A stretch of DNA of 64,000 bases, taken from MPNP01 sp965221445. GTDB lineage: Bacteria > Pseudomonadota > Alphaproteobacteria > Rhodobacterales > Rhodobacteraceae. This document shows, in pieces, positions 1-8,735 of this stretch. The notes below the pieces were generated by a model. The model did no database searches, was not told the origin of the DNA, and saw only the letters and a list, made by a program, of their open reading frames with translations. Where the stretch lies: the NCBI GenBank assembly GCA_965221445.1, contig CBDCSF010000004.1, positions 62,001 through 126,000 of the forward strand. The letters run 5' to 3'. The number at the start of each line of letters is the position of its first letter. Position 1 is the stretch's first letter. Made by a program: the position numbers and the translations under genes.

Positions 1-13
1 CGGCGAATATTTC

Positions 14-1627
14 GTGGTGGAAGGTAAAAGGTGGGACAGGGATTTTACGGCCACTGTCCAGAAATACAATGCTACCGGCGATTTACCCGAGTTGGAAAAT
101 AACAAGATTCGAGTTGTCACCATGGAAGATCTAGCAGCTCTCTATTCCGAGGCTGATATGGAGTTCAATTATGAGGACAATGATGATGCCCGGGTCATCC
201 TCAAGCTCCATCAGATTCTCGAGGATGCAGCCAGGGCAAGAGCCAGCGATCTCTGGTTTACCCAGGAGGCAACCAAGACCATTGTACGGGTAAAGATTGC
301 CGGCAGGGAATTCAATATGGGGAGATACCTGACGGTCAGTGAAGGCAGCAAGATCATTACGCATCTTTTCGACCGGCGTGATGAAGGCGGAGGTAACACA
401 TCCATTGTCATCATGGCTTTCCAGAGTTTTGCCATATCCCCATCCAATGATTTTCGGCTTCCATTGGGAGTAATAAAATTGCGAGGTCAGAAGGGTTTCC
501 ATGAAACCATAACCGGGGTTGGACAGCATGTAGTCCTGCGATTTTTCTATTCCGATCAGGCCCAACAGGAGACGGCCACCCTGGAAACGCTGGGTTTTGA
601 TGATGATGTTTATGGAGCACTGTCCCGTTCCCGACGATCTCTCCATGGGGCCATTATAATCGGGGGAGCAACCGGTGATGGCAAATCGACCACCATGATA
701 CGGTGTCTGACAGAACAGTATCGTGAACATGACGGCCGTATCCGGGTTGTTACGATCGAGGATCCGGTCGAATACAAGATGGACAAGGACGGTATTGTCC
801 AGGTGCCCGTCCAATCGGCTGGTACACCTGAAGATCGCAAGGTTGCCTATCGCAAGGCGTTGATGCATTTCGTGAGGATCAATCCAGATGTTGGCTGTAT
901 ATCGGAAATTAGGGACCAGGAGGCAGCAAAGGAGGTCTTGCAGTTCGTGGACACCGGACATCAGGTCTGGACAACCATTCATGTCAGTTCCGCCAACGCC
1001 ATTCTGTTCCGGCTAATCGACATGGGTATCAAGCCAACCGAACTGTCCAAACCCGACACGATTGCCCTCCTTATGAAACAGACCTTGCTGCCGATTCTCT
1101 GTTCACATTGTTCAATACCGCTAAGTGAAGCAACTGACCAGCAGAATCTGGTGGGTTCATCTCGCTCCTGGGATGATTATTTTCGACAGGTACTGGCCCC
1201 GGATCATACCAGGATCCGACTCCGTAATCGATCAGGCTGCAAACATTGTCTGCCACCGGAGATGGGGGATTCCGGCCAGCAGGCCTGGGCCGGTTATGAA
1301 AGACAGATAGCCGTGGCCGAAACCATTGAACCCGATGAGAAGTATTTGTTGAAAGTACGGGCAGAAGACATGCTGGGTGCCAAGAATTACTGGCTGCAGC
1401 CCAAGTCGGAAGGGGGAATGGGAGGCATGACAATTGCCCGGAAAATTGAGCTGCTCATTCGCCAGGGGCTGGTTGATCCACATGACGGCATACGCAAGGG
1501 GTGGGATCCGGCTGAGCAGTCAGGGCTAGGCAAACGGGGATCTGAAGTAAAAACTTCAGGGCAACGCAATGCGGTTGTTTTGAAACTGCCTTCATCTGAA
1601 AAACACCCTGTCCATTACGAGGTTTGA
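14..1627 (+). CDS. pilQ: PilQ/PilB-like type IV pilus assembly ATPase
   Basis: Hexameric secretion ATPase of the PilB/PilT/GspE superfamily, which powers pilus assembly at the cytoplasmic face of the inner membrane. Visible motifs: Walker A GGATGDGKSTT (about residues 217-227), Asp box VVTIEDPVEY (about 245-254), a Walker B region ending SEIRD (about 297-301), and a His box around TGHQVWTTIH (about 314-323). Two Cys pairs (CSHC near 363, CKHC near 409) look like the tetracysteine zinc site of GspE/PilB ATPases. First gene of a co-directional pilus cassette; the next gene starts 5 bp after its stop. The reading frame is open to the left edge from base 2, so the GTG at 14 may not be the true start and the N-terminus may be cut by the window. 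The PilQ assignment rests on gene order (ATPase, PilR-like, pilin) as in IncI plasmid R64; the family is certain, the symbol less so. Confidence 0.85.
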   Translation: MVEGKRWDRDFTATVQKYNATGDLPELENNKIRVVTMEDLAALYSEADMEFNYEDNDDARVILKLHQILEDAARARASDLWFTQEATKTIVRVKIAGREFNMGRYLTVSEGSKIITHLFDRRDEGGGNTSIVIMAFQSFAISPSNDFRLPLGVIKLRGQKGFHETITGVGQHVVLRFFYSDQAQQETATLETLGFDDDVYGALSRSRRSLHGAIIIGGATGDGKSTTMIRCLTEQYREHDGRIRVVTIEDPVEYKMDKDGIVQVPVQSAGTPEDRKVAYRKALMHFVRINPDVGCISEIRDQEAAKEVLQFVDTGHQVWTTIHVSSANAILFRLIDMGIKPTELSKPDTIALLMKQTLLPILCSHCSIPLSEATDQQNLVGSSRSWDDYFRQVLAPDHTRIRLRNRSGCKHCLPPEMGDSGQQAWAGYERQIAVAETIEPDEKYLLKVRAEDMLGAKNYWLQPKSEGGMGGMTIARKIELLIRQGLVDPHDGIRKGWDPAEQSGLGKRGSEVKTSGQRNAVVLKLPSSEKHPVHYEV

Positions 1628-1631
1628 CAAT

Positions 1632-2699
1632 ATGCAGAGAAGAAAACCAAATTGGGTTGTCTGGTTCTACAAACTCCAGTTTGATACTCGTGTACGAAGC
1701 GGTGTCTGGCGTCTGATCGGTGATCTGACCAACGAAAGTATGGGAGAAAGTGATGCCATTGAAGCGGTAATAGATATCAACCGGAAGAAGAAGCAGAATG
1801 CAGTCGTCTATATTCTGGGACGGTTGAGATACAGCATTGGCCAGAACACCTTTCCAGCGGAAATCAGCAAGTATGTTACGCCTTCGGAATCACTCATGTT
1901 TGGCTCCTGGGGATCCGCTGATGCCAGTAACATGTACAAGGCTGCCCACCGTATTCTCGAGATACAGCGAACCATGAAAAGAACCATTTTCGGTATTATT
2001 CTCCCTTCCCTCATTGGCCTCTGTGTTGCGTTCCTGCTTTATTATATCTTTGGCTCGCAGCTTTTCCCGGCCTTCATTGGCATCAGCCCACTGGAGGAAT
2101 GGAGCACCTTTCCCCGAATGGTTGCCATTGTATCAATGGCCTATGTGGACAATCTGGTATTGACTATTCTGGGGGTCATGGCAATCATTCTGGCCCTTCG
2201 TCATTTTATCAGGACCTACTCGGGTCCCGGCCGTGTGATGCTGGACCGGATACCTCCCTTTTCCCTCTACCGGATTACGACCGGTGTGGCCTTTCTGATG
2301 ACGGTAATTGAGCGTGGTCAAATGGGTGGAGATCTCAACAAGCGATTACTTGAGCGAATGGCTCGGCAGTCTAGGGGTTATGTTCGTAACCGGATAGAAA
2401 CCATGGCCAGGTATGCCGATCAGCAATCGGGTGGAGTTGGCAGTGCAGCCCATCAGGCCGGACAGGGTTATCCATCAGAGGAACTGGCTCTCATCATGGC
2501 CAAATATTCCGAACGTGGCGGGGATTGGCTGAACAATTTTTCCGGTTTCATGACGTCCTGGGTCAACGACATCCAGCAGCAGATCAAGCTCATGGCCACC
2601 GGTCTCAATGTCTTTATCATGATGGTTGTGACCAGCTCCCTGCTGGTGGCCATGTTGTCAATCTTTGCCATTGTAAGCGAATTGGGAGCCATACAGTAG
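1632..2699 (+). CDS. pilR: PilR/GspF-like inner-membrane pilus assembly protein
   Basis: Polytopic platform protein of the GspF/PilC/PilR family, which anchors the assembly ATPase and pilin machinery in the inner membrane. Length (355 aa) is usual. Hydrophobic segments are visible at about residues 118-141 (IFGIILPSLIGLCVAFLLYY), 165-190, and at the C-terminus (LNVFIMMVVTSSLLVAMLSI). GspF-type signatures such as ERGQMGGDL lie between them. The ATG at 1632 is preceded by GAGG at a suitable distance. It follows the ATPase directly and precedes the prepilin gene, matching the pilQ-pilR-pilS order of R64-like thin-pilus operons. Confidence 0.85.
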   Translation: MQRRKPNWVVWFYKLQFDTRVRSGVWRLIGDLTNESMGESDAIEAVIDINRKKKQNAVVYILGRLRYSIGQNTFPAEISKYVTPSESLMFGSWGSADASNMYKAAHRILEIQRTMKRTIFGIILPSLIGLCVAFLLYYIFGSQLFPAFIGISPLEEWSTFPRMVAIVSMAYVDNLVLTILGVMAIILALRHFIRTYSGPGRVMLDRIPPFSLYRITTGVAFLMTVIERGQMGGDLNKRLLERMARQSRGYVRNRIETMARYADQQSGGVGSAAHQAGQGYPSEELALIMAKYSERGGDWLNNFSGFMTSWVNDIQQQIKLMATGLNVFIMMVVTSSLLVAMLSIFAIVSELGAIQ

Positions 2700-2748
2700 A
2701 GAAGTGACCAATAGTAAATCAATACAATTTTTCGTGAAAGGAGTAACG

Positions 2749-3360
2749 ATGTTTAAATCTGTTTTTTTGTCCTTCTTCAGGAAACCCTTTCGGTATCGCA
2801 AGGGTTATACCATGCTTGAACTGGGTTTTGCCTTCATTATCATCGGGGTTCTCCTGGGTGTGGTGATTGGTACCTTCTATACCATCCAGCTACGTCAGTC
2901 CGAGAACAATACAAAAGCACTGGTCCAGACCTTGGTTAGCGGGACCAAATCACTTTATTCCGGTTCGATCGATTATGATTCCATCGGGACCAGCCGAAAT
3001 GATTTACCCAAGTATCTCACTGATGGCCGAAAGGTCCCTTCCAACTACCTCAATAGCAACTTTCCTTCCGGTATTGTTTCGCCCTTCAATGAGGAAATCA
3101 GGATGCAGGCCCACAGCAACAACACGTTTTCTGTCCAGTTGCGCAATACACCAACCGATATATGCAATGCTCTCCTGAGTGAGTATGCGGTAACAAGATC
3201 GGCTATATCGGCAACTTTCGGAGGTAACCTGTCAGCCACCACCCCAACCAAGACCCTGGATGTGGATGCAACCAGTGGAGGTACTCAGTGGACCGTGGCC
3301 AATGTCGCCGACCAGTGTAACAATGCAGCCACCCAGCATGTCGCCCTGACGTTCCAGTAA
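2749..3360 (+). CDS. pilS: Major type IVb-like prepilin (PilS-like)
   Basis: Structural pilin precursor. The leader is basic and ends RYRKG, followed by YTMLELGFAFIIIGVLLGVV, giving Gly at -1 and Glu at +5, the classic prepilin peptidase site, then a long hydrophobic helix. Mature protein about 184 aa with two C-terminal half Cys residues (near DICNALL and ADQCNNA) that could form the pilin disulfide loop. A GTG 45 bp upstream is also in frame, but ATG 2749 has a strong AAAGGAG ribosome site 5 bases before it, so I use 2749. The processing enzyme is probably the PilU-like peptidase at 7189. Confidence 0.85.
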   Translation: MFKSVFLSFFRKPFRYRKGYTMLELGFAFIIIGVLLGVVIGTFYTIQLRQSENNTKALVQTLVSGTKSLYSGSIDYDSIGTSRNDLPKYLTDGRKVPSNYLNSNFPSGIVSPFNEEIRMQAHSNNTFSVQLRNTPTDICNALLSEYAVTRSAISATFGGNLSATTPTKTLDVDATSGGTQWTVANVADQCNNAATQHVALTFQ

Positions 3361-3363
3361 CAG

Positions 3364-4548
3364 GTGATTCATATCTTGCCAGACAGTCGAAAACGACCGG
3401 GTTTCAGCCTGCCTGCAACGGCTTTGGCCATAGTGGCGGGAAGTCTCGTGTTGGTCAACTGGCTCAATTGGCAGAACCGGATGGATCTGGAACATCAGGC
3501 CCATGCCACTGCCGATGCCATTTCAGTACTGGCGGCAGCTCTTGATCATTATGCCCACCTGGAACTGCAACTGGCTACCCCCGTGGTTTCGGACACCTGG
3601 CGAGAATTGACCGGTAGTGAGATCATGACCTTTCGTTCCCATTCGGTTACACCACCCTGGCTGGACCCTGGTTATGATGATCTGACAAGTGCCTGGGACA
3701 TACACTATCTGGTTTATTACCCGGCCGGCTCAATCCATCCCTGGACGATTCTCAATCTTGAACCATTGGGGGAAACAATACCCGGGCTGGTCAACCGCAT
3801 CAGGAACCAGTTGGCCGGTCGGTATCCAGCTCTTGTATCTGGTGGTACCAGCTCGGTCCGGCAGGGATTTACCGATAATGTCAGGGTGCTTTCCGGTACC
3901 ATACGCGGGAGCATGCCTGATACCCAAGATCTGGTATTTTTCACCTGGCCGATGTCGGGTATCAATCCGAACTGGTTGCCCAGAGTTGAACGGGCAGGGG
4001 TTTCCCCTGGAGTCATGGCGACTGATCTTGATTTTTCCGGTACCCATGACCTGACTGGACTTGCCACCATCACGACCGATACCATGCAGGCCAGTGGAGA
4101 TCTTTCTCCTGGTGCTGCAAGTACCCTTGTGGTTTCAGATATGGTGGTTAGAGGAAATGGAACGGTCACTGACATGACTGTCAATGGTGTAGCGTCGGTT
4201 GATGGCATCCAGACCATAACCGATCTGACCAGTCAGGAAATGCTTCAGGTTGACACCCTGACAGCCGACTCTTCCCTTCAGGCCCTGCGGGGTGTTATGG
4301 CGGAAGCTGATATTGAGGGAAATTTGCGGGTTACAGGAAACCTGACGGCTTCCGGAACGTCTTTTGAAGTAGATGGTGATGTCCAGGTTGCCAATGGCTT
4401 TGGTCGAACTCTCGATCCTGGCATGAATCTCGTTTTTGATTCCCTTCAGGTCAGGGGGTTTTACCAGGTTGATGATGATGCGACCGTCCAGACGGTAACC
4501 ATTACCGGTTCCGGAACCTGTATCGGATGTCAGTTCAGTGCCTATTGA
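3364..4548 (+). CDS. Minor prepilin/adhesin-like protein 1 (PilV-like)
   Basis: First of three tandem proteins with a prepilin-like N-terminus and a repetitive C-terminal body. Leader ends KRPG, then FSLPATALAIVAGSLVLVNW. Gly -1 is present but position +5 is Ala instead of Glu, so processing or assembly may differ. From about residue 220 the sequence runs in short Thr/Val/Gly/Asn-rich strands (LRVTGNLTASG type), which I read as a beta-solenoid-like stalk. The C-terminus is SGTCIGCQFSAY, with a C-x-G-C pair. The GTG start lies 3 bp after the pilin stop. The position corresponds to pilV of R64 (tip adhesin), but I see no shufflon segments. PilV-like function is inference. Confidence 0.7.
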   Translation: MIHILPDSRKRPGFSLPATALAIVAGSLVLVNWLNWQNRMDLEHQAHATADAISVLAAALDHYAHLELQLATPVVSDTWRELTGSEIMTFRSHSVTPPWLDPGYDDLTSAWDIHYLVYYPAGSIHPWTILNLEPLGETIPGLVNRIRNQLAGRYPALVSGGTSSVRQGFTDNVRVLSGTIRGSMPDTQDLVFFTWPMSGINPNWLPRVERAGVSPGVMATDLDFSGTHDLTGLATITTDTMQASGDLSPGAASTLVVSDMVVRGNGTVTDMTVNGVASVDGIQTITDLTSQEMLQVDTLTADSSLQALRGVMAEADIEGNLRVTGNLTASGTSFEVDGDVQVANGFGRTLDPGMNLVFDSLQVRGFYQVDDDATVQTVTITGSGTCIGCQFSAY

Positions 4549-5704
4549 TAGAGGGTTTGTCAGAAATTGCCGGCAGGGGAGTAAGGGCAAACGTCCAGGT
4601 TTCATGCTTGTTGATATTGTCATGTGGACGATTGTGGGAACGACAGGTCTTCTCTTCATGGTTCAGTATCTTGAGATTTATGTCAATCAGACCAATGTCC
4701 AGGCAGAGGCCCGACTGTTGTCTGCCCTGGCTGATCATGCTGCCGATGAAGCCCTCCTCACCCTTTCGGAGGAGATTGCCGATGCCATCAGTGCCGGTGG
4801 TGCCAAGCCGATCACCATAACGGACCTCAATGCCTATGATCAATTGCCGATCCTGCCACGTGATCGGGATATTCATCTTGTTCATTTTGCTACGAATGCC
4901 CAAACTCTCTGGGTTCTGGCCTATACAACCGGAAACGATGCCGGGACTCCACGTCCGGCCAGTGGCATTGTCAATCTTGGCGTAATCGATCATGATGGAC
5001 CCTGTTCCACAGCCGAAATATGTGGACCGGGTCTTCGGTGGAACCATACAGGCCTCACTTCCCTTCTGACATCACCCCCAACCGATGGATCAATGGTTGC
5101 CCTCCGTCTGTTGGATGCCGATCCGGATAGTGATTCCTTCATCTGGAGTGTTGATACAGGAAATGCAGCTCGTACCACCATGACCACCACTCTTGATCTT
5201 GCCGGCCATGATGTTGTAAATGTCGGTGATGTGGCAGCCCGGACGATTGTTTCCCAGACGACACTGCAGGTCCTTGGGAGTACCGAAGTGGTCCGCCTTG
5301 ACGGATCTTCAGCTGTCAATCCTATACTGGTTACAGGGGATCTCAATATCAATGGTACCCTGACAGCAGCCGACATGGAAAGTGGCATCCACGACATGAA
5401 TGCCAATAATGTCAGGGTTGCCAACGACATTGATGCAAACAGAATAACTGCAGCTGGCAGGATGACCATTGAAGGTAACATGATAGTGACGTCCAATCTC
5501 ACGACCCCAAAGTTTACAGGTGACGTTACGGCCAACACCATGACCATGGTGAAACTGGATGCAGCCAGGACAACTGTGGATGGCGACGTCATTGTCAATC
5601 GGGCAACCACCGGTGATCTTGATCTGGATCCGGGACAGTTGACAGTGCAGGGTATTCTTTATGTCAACCGCTGTGTCGGTACGGGCTGTACCGTTGGTCC
5701 CTAG
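4538..5704 (+). CDS. Minor prepilin/adhesin-like protein 2 (PilV-like)
   Basis: Second tandem paralogue; the GTG start overlaps the end of the previous gene by 11 bp, implying translational coupling. Leader ends GKRPG before FMLVDIVMWTIVGTTGLLF; +5 is Asp, a conservative change from Glu. Shares with its neighbours an EARLLSALADHAADEA-type segment after the membrane helix, and with protein 3 a central C....ICG.G..W block (CSTAEICGPGLRWNH). The C-terminal half is again a run of short beta-strand-like repeats (GDVTANTMTM, VDGDVIVNRA) ending NRCVGTGCTVGP. Predicted exported pilus-associated adhesin or tip component; exact role unknown. Confidence 0.7.
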   Translation: MPIDRGFVRNCRQGSKGKRPGFMLVDIVMWTIVGTTGLLFMVQYLEIYVNQTNVQAEARLLSALADHAADEALLTLSEEIADAISAGGAKPITITDLNAYDQLPILPRDRDIHLVHFATNAQTLWVLAYTTGNDAGTPRPASGIVNLGVIDHDGPCSTAEICGPGLRWNHTGLTSLLTSPPTDGSMVALRLLDADPDSDSFIWSVDTGNAARTTMTTTLDLAGHDVVNVGDVAARTIVSQTTLQVLGSTEVVRLDGSSAVNPILVTGDLNINGTLTAADMESGIHDMNANNVRVANDIDANRITAAGRMTIEGNMIVTSNLTTPKFTGDVTANTMTMVKLDAARTTVDGDVIVNRATTGDLDLDPGQLTVQGILYVNRCVGTGCTVGP

Positions 5705-5715
5705 GAGGGTTACGG

Positions 5716-6864
5716 ATGAAAGGGGGAAGATTTATCAGATGGTTGCGATTCAGACACAGACTTCATCGTCGGCCTGGTGTCTCATTGATTGAGGCTGCCT
5801 TTTCCATGGTTATAATCGGTCTTGCCCTTACCCAGGGCATCGGACTGGTAACCGATTACACTGCCGATCGAGCCCTACAGGCAGAAGCCCGCATGCTGAC
5901 AGCTGTTGCTGATGATTATGCCGAAATGGTTGCACGAATCTGGCCACCTGCCATTACCCAGGGTAGGGTAACGACCTATACGCCACCGGATCATATCGGG
6001 CTGGAAACTCCCTTTGGTCGTGCCATTCGGATTGCCCATCATGCACCATCCGCAAGGGAGCTGGTTGTCATGGTCTACACCTGGTCAGCTGACCGCCGAA
6101 CCAATCGAAAACCGACTCCCAGATATGATTCCGATATTCGCCAGGTCGGACATGTTACCGGTCCCGATGATCGATGTGCCCAAAATCATATTTGTGGTTT
6201 TGGCATGGACTGGAATGCTTCTCCCCTATTGACCCTGTTGGGAACCAATGGACCTGATGAGGAAGATCTGGTTGCCCTCCGGTGGGTTACCATGGATCGC
6301 CATGTTTACCCCTACCTTCATCGGAACCGGATGGCTGGTCATCCTGACCTCAACCGACTGGAAACCGATCTGAACATGGGTGGCCATGATCTGGTTGGTA
6401 TAAACTCCCTATCCGGTGCCAGATTGCTGGTTACCGACAGTCTTGATATCGGTGGTGAGTTGGAGATTACCGATTTGGAGATAGCAGGCAATCTTGATAT
6501 CGGTGGTAATCTTGTGTCAACAGGTTCACTCAATGTTGCCCTGATGAGTGCTTCCGACATTGCCTCCATCGTCAACCTTGATGTCGAGGAACAATTGGAA
6601 GCGGATGAGGTAATCATTGAGGATGATTTCACGATCAATGATGTCCAGGTAACGACGGATGTCGAGATGACAGGGACATCTGGCGTCACTGTTACAGGTA
6701 CCATTCATGCCAATGAAGCTGACGTGGATGAACTTGATATCTCGGGGAATCTGAATGGTGCTGTCCTTGATTATGAGGGGAGAGCGACAACCCTCTCCCG
6801 GGTAAGAACGAGGGACATGATCATTGGTGAATTGACAGTAACGAATAATTGCCACGGGTGCTGA
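5716..6864 (+). CDS. Minor prepilin/adhesin-like protein 3 (PilV-like)
   Basis: Third tandem paralogue. The leader HRRPG is followed by VSLIEAAFSMVIIGLALTQG, so this copy keeps Glu at +5 and has the best prepilin site of the three. It has the EARMLTAVADDYAEM segment and the central CAQNHICGFGMDW block shared with protein 2. The C-terminal half has repeated NLDIGGNL / SLDIGGEL units, a likely beta-solenoid, and the chain ends TNNCHGC. An AGGAGGG ribosome site precedes ATG 5716. Graded +5 residues (Ala, Asp, Glu) across the three copies suggest divergence of role rather than simple redundancy. Confidence 0.7.
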   Translation: MKGGRFIRWLRFRHRLHRRPGVSLIEAAFSMVIIGLALTQGIGLVTDYTADRALQAEARMLTAVADDYAEMVARIWPPAITQGRVTTYTPPDHIGLETPFGRAIRIAHHAPSARELVVMVYTWSADRRTNRKPTPRYDSDIRQVGHVTGPDDRCAQNHICGFGMDWNASPLLTLLGTNGPDEEDLVALRWVTMDRHVYPYLHRNRMAGHPDLNRLETDLNMGGHDLVGINSLSGARLLVTDSLDIGGELEITDLEIAGNLDIGGNLVSTGSLNVALMSASDIASIVNLDVEEQLEADEVIIEDDFTINDVQVTTDVEMTGTSGVTVTGTIHANEADVDELDISGNLNGAVLDYEGRATTLSRVRTRDMIIGELTVTNNCHGC

Positions 6865-6880
6865 ACATGGAGTATCAATC

Positions 6881-7192
6881 ATGATGGATAAGTATTTGAA
6901 ATCAGGCTTGTTGAAGGGTGTATTTCTATTGGGAATTACAGGTCAGTTACTGCAGGCTGAAACACCCCTGGCCTCCTCTCTGCTGGCAACCAGGGCCCAG
7001 GAAATGGCCGCCGAAAATGTTGGCCTTATCACCATCATAGAGTACCAGACGACTCTTCTGGCCTATAGTGAAACCAATCCTGAGCAGGCTGCCGACATAC
7101 GCCAGACCAGGGATCAGTGTACGGCCCTTGTTCCCATCGGCAATCTCTGTGAACTGTTGACCGGTACCTTTGCTCCACCTGACCAGGAATGA
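6881..7192 (+). CDS. Small exported protein in pilus operon
   Basis: 103 aa with an N-terminal signal peptide (LLKGVFLLGITGQLLQAE) and two Cys residues in the mature part (DQCTALVPIGNLC). It overlaps the next gene by 4 bp (ATGA). Predicted periplasmic; no family recognised. Its place between the minor pilins and the prepilin peptidase suggests a pilus accessory role. R64-type operons have PilT, a lytic transglycosylase, near here, but this protein is too short and shows no transglycosylase motif. Confidence 0.6.
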   Translation: MMDKYLKSGLLKGVFLLGITGQLLQAETPLASSLLATRAQEMAAENVGLITIIEYQTTLLAYSETNPEQAADIRQTRDQCTALVPIGNLCELLTGTFAPPDQE

Positions 7193-7677
7193 ATCCCCTT
7201 CTGATTGACCAGAATATCCTGTCCCTCCTGTTTTCAGTAGGTGTCGTTGGTGGCTTTATAAGAATATCTTGGCGTGACCTGCGGTTTCTGGTGACCCATG
7301 ATCGTGATATTATCCTGACATTGATCCTGTTCGTTCTACTTGTAGCCAGCTCACGATCCTGGCATCTTATTCCCGATATGCTGTACGGAGCTTTTGCTCT
7401 CGGTTGCATTGTTTGGGGATTCAAATACCTGTTCGGTAAAAAACTGGGTACTGGTGATTGTCTTGTATATCCCCTTTGTGGTTTCACAATCGGTTTGGAT
7501 TCACTGCAGACATGGCTCTTGTGGGTTGGTGTTCTTCTGATAACAATGATCCCTTGCTGGGCTCGTTATCGAGGCAAGAGGATATGGCCTTTCAGTCGAT
7601 TGCGGCGGATTATCTTTCCGGCGACACCACCTGCAATTCTTTCTCTCTTTCTAACATGGGGTTTTGAGGTGGTTTAA
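7189..7677 (+). CDS. pilU: Prepilin peptidase (A24/PilU-like aspartyl protease)
   Basis: 162-aa polytopic membrane protein of the GxGD aspartyl protease type. The two expected catalytic Asp residues are visible: HLIPDMLYG (about residue 66) and KLGTGDCLVYP (about 91). It lacks the N-methyltransferase domain found in longer PilD enzymes, as usual for the short A24 peptidases of plasmid pilus systems. Predicted to cleave the Gly/+1 sites of the prepilins at 2749, 3364, 4538 and 5716. Start overlaps the upstream gene. Last gene of the pilus cassette. Confidence 0.8.
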   Translation: MNPLLIDQNILSLLFSVGVVGGFIRISWRDLRFLVTHDRDIILTLILFVLLVASSRSWHLIPDMLYGAFALGCIVWGFKYLFGKKLGTGDCLVYPLCGFTIGLDSLQTWLLWVGVLLITMIPCWARYRGKRIWPFSRLRRIIFPATPPAILSLFLTWGFEVV

Positions 7678-7737
7678 TTGGGTGTGAATTCTGAAAGGCT
7701 GGGTACAGTATATTGATGTTTATTGAACGCTTAATTA

Positions 7738-7767
7738 GGGGTAATTTATTCGGAGATATGATACCCC
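7738..7767. promoter_or_regulatory. Candidate oriT inverted repeat
   Basis: Inverted arms GGGGTA (7738-7743) and TACCCC (7762-7767) lie in the AT-rich gap upstream of the MobV-type relaxase gene. MobV plasmids such as pMV158 carry oriT with inverted repeats just upstream of mob, so this is a candidate nick-site hairpin. The nick consensus itself is not recognisable; it could equally be an operator. Confidence 0.3.
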
Positions 7768-7820
7768 CAGGTTGAATGTGATTATGCCATACGGAAAGAC
7801 AAAACAAGGGAATCGAAACA

Positions 7821-8717
7821 ATGGATATAAGTTCGGCAATCTCGGTAAGAATCAAAGCTCTGAATCAGGTTAAAATACGAGGGCAGTTCAACCACGATCT
7901 TCGCCTCGGTCGTCAACCCAACTACGTTGATCAATCACGTCTAAATTTGAACAGGGTTTTAATAAACTATCCCACCCCGGAGTTTTGTAAAACTGATACC
8001 GAAACCCGTAGACGTAAAACAGGAACAACCCGAAGGGCAATGTCCAACCAAGCTGTTGCTACGAGTGCAATTATTACATTTGGGGTTAAAGCTCAGCACA
8101 TTTTTTCTGAAGGGGATCCCCAAACACAAGATGAGGCTCTGCTGGCCGTTGCCAACACAATAGCGGATCACTACAAATTGACGGTTCATGGGCTGGTTCT
8201 TCATCTCGATGAAACAGCTCCACACGCTCATGTGGTTTTTTCGGCACGTGACCACCAGGGCAAACCCTTTTCAAAAACAAATCGAGGCTCGAAAATCCAG
8301 GATCTGGCGGCAGATGCCATTAAACAATATTTTCCCCAGATTGAGAGGGGTATCCGGAAAAGGGACCGCATTGCAGCTGGCGAGGCACCGTCCAAAATCT
8401 ATCACCGTTCGGTGAAGCACCTGCATGAGGATTTGGGTCTTGCTAACAACCCCACATCTAATGATGTTCAAAAGGCGGTGGCTAGCCTGAACGTTGCGAA
8501 AGACAAAAATATTTATTTACAAGCGGAAAATACCAGGCTGGAAGCCAAACGATCTGAGATTGAATCGGATATAGAAGCAAAAACAACCTCACTTGCCGAG
8601 TTGCAGGCTAAAGAGGAGAAGCTTCTGGGCTATATTGCGAAGAACGAGGCAAAACTCGAGAATCTTGAGACCCTCATCAGGAAAAGCCAGGATTTGATAA
8701 AGGCAACTCATTGGTAA
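7821..8717 (+). CDS. mob: MobV/Pre-type relaxase
   Basis: Plasmid mobilisation relaxase of the Pre/Mob (MobV) family. An N-terminal motif resembles the family motif (FNHDLRLGRQPNYVDQSRLN), and the metal-binding motif HLDETAPHAHVVFSARD (about residues 129-145) has the HxDExxPHxH pattern. The C-terminal third is a coiled coil rich in Glu/Lys/Ala (about 215-295). At 298 aa it is shorter than many MobV proteins but keeps both diagnostic motifs. AAGGG precedes ATG 7821. Family assignment is confident; whether it acts on this replicon's own oriT is inferred from position. Confidence 0.85.
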   Translation: MDISSAISVRIKALNQVKIRGQFNHDLRLGRQPNYVDQSRLNLNRVLINYPTPEFCKTDTETRRRKTGTTRRAMSNQAVATSAIITFGVKAQHIFSEGDPQTQDEALLAVANTIADHYKLTVHGLVLHLDETAPHAHVVFSARDHQGKPFSKTNRGSKIQDLAADAIKQYFPQIERGIRKRDRIAAGEAPSKIYHRSVKHLHEDLGLANNPTSNDVQKAVASLNVAKDKNIYLQAENTRLEAKRSEIESDIEAKTTSLAELQAKEEKLLGYIAKNEAKLENLETLIRKSQDLIKATHW

Positions 8718-8735
8718 ATACAGTAAAAACCAGAA

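Noticed and set aside
131..982. 283-codon minus-strand ORF inside the pilus ATPase gene
   Set aside because: Antisense shadow; no domain, and the plus frame has unambiguous ATPase motifs.
3717..4217. Long minus-strand ORFs under the minor pilin genes (also 4990-5610 and 6339-6704)
   Set aside because: Val/Ser/Thr-rich shadows produced by the repetitive Thr/Val/Asn codons of the real plus-strand genes.
3364..6864. Shufflon-type recombination of the three PilV-like genes
   Set aside because: No short inverted recombination sites seen between or inside the genes and no adjacent shufflon recombinase; the genes are complete and co-directional.
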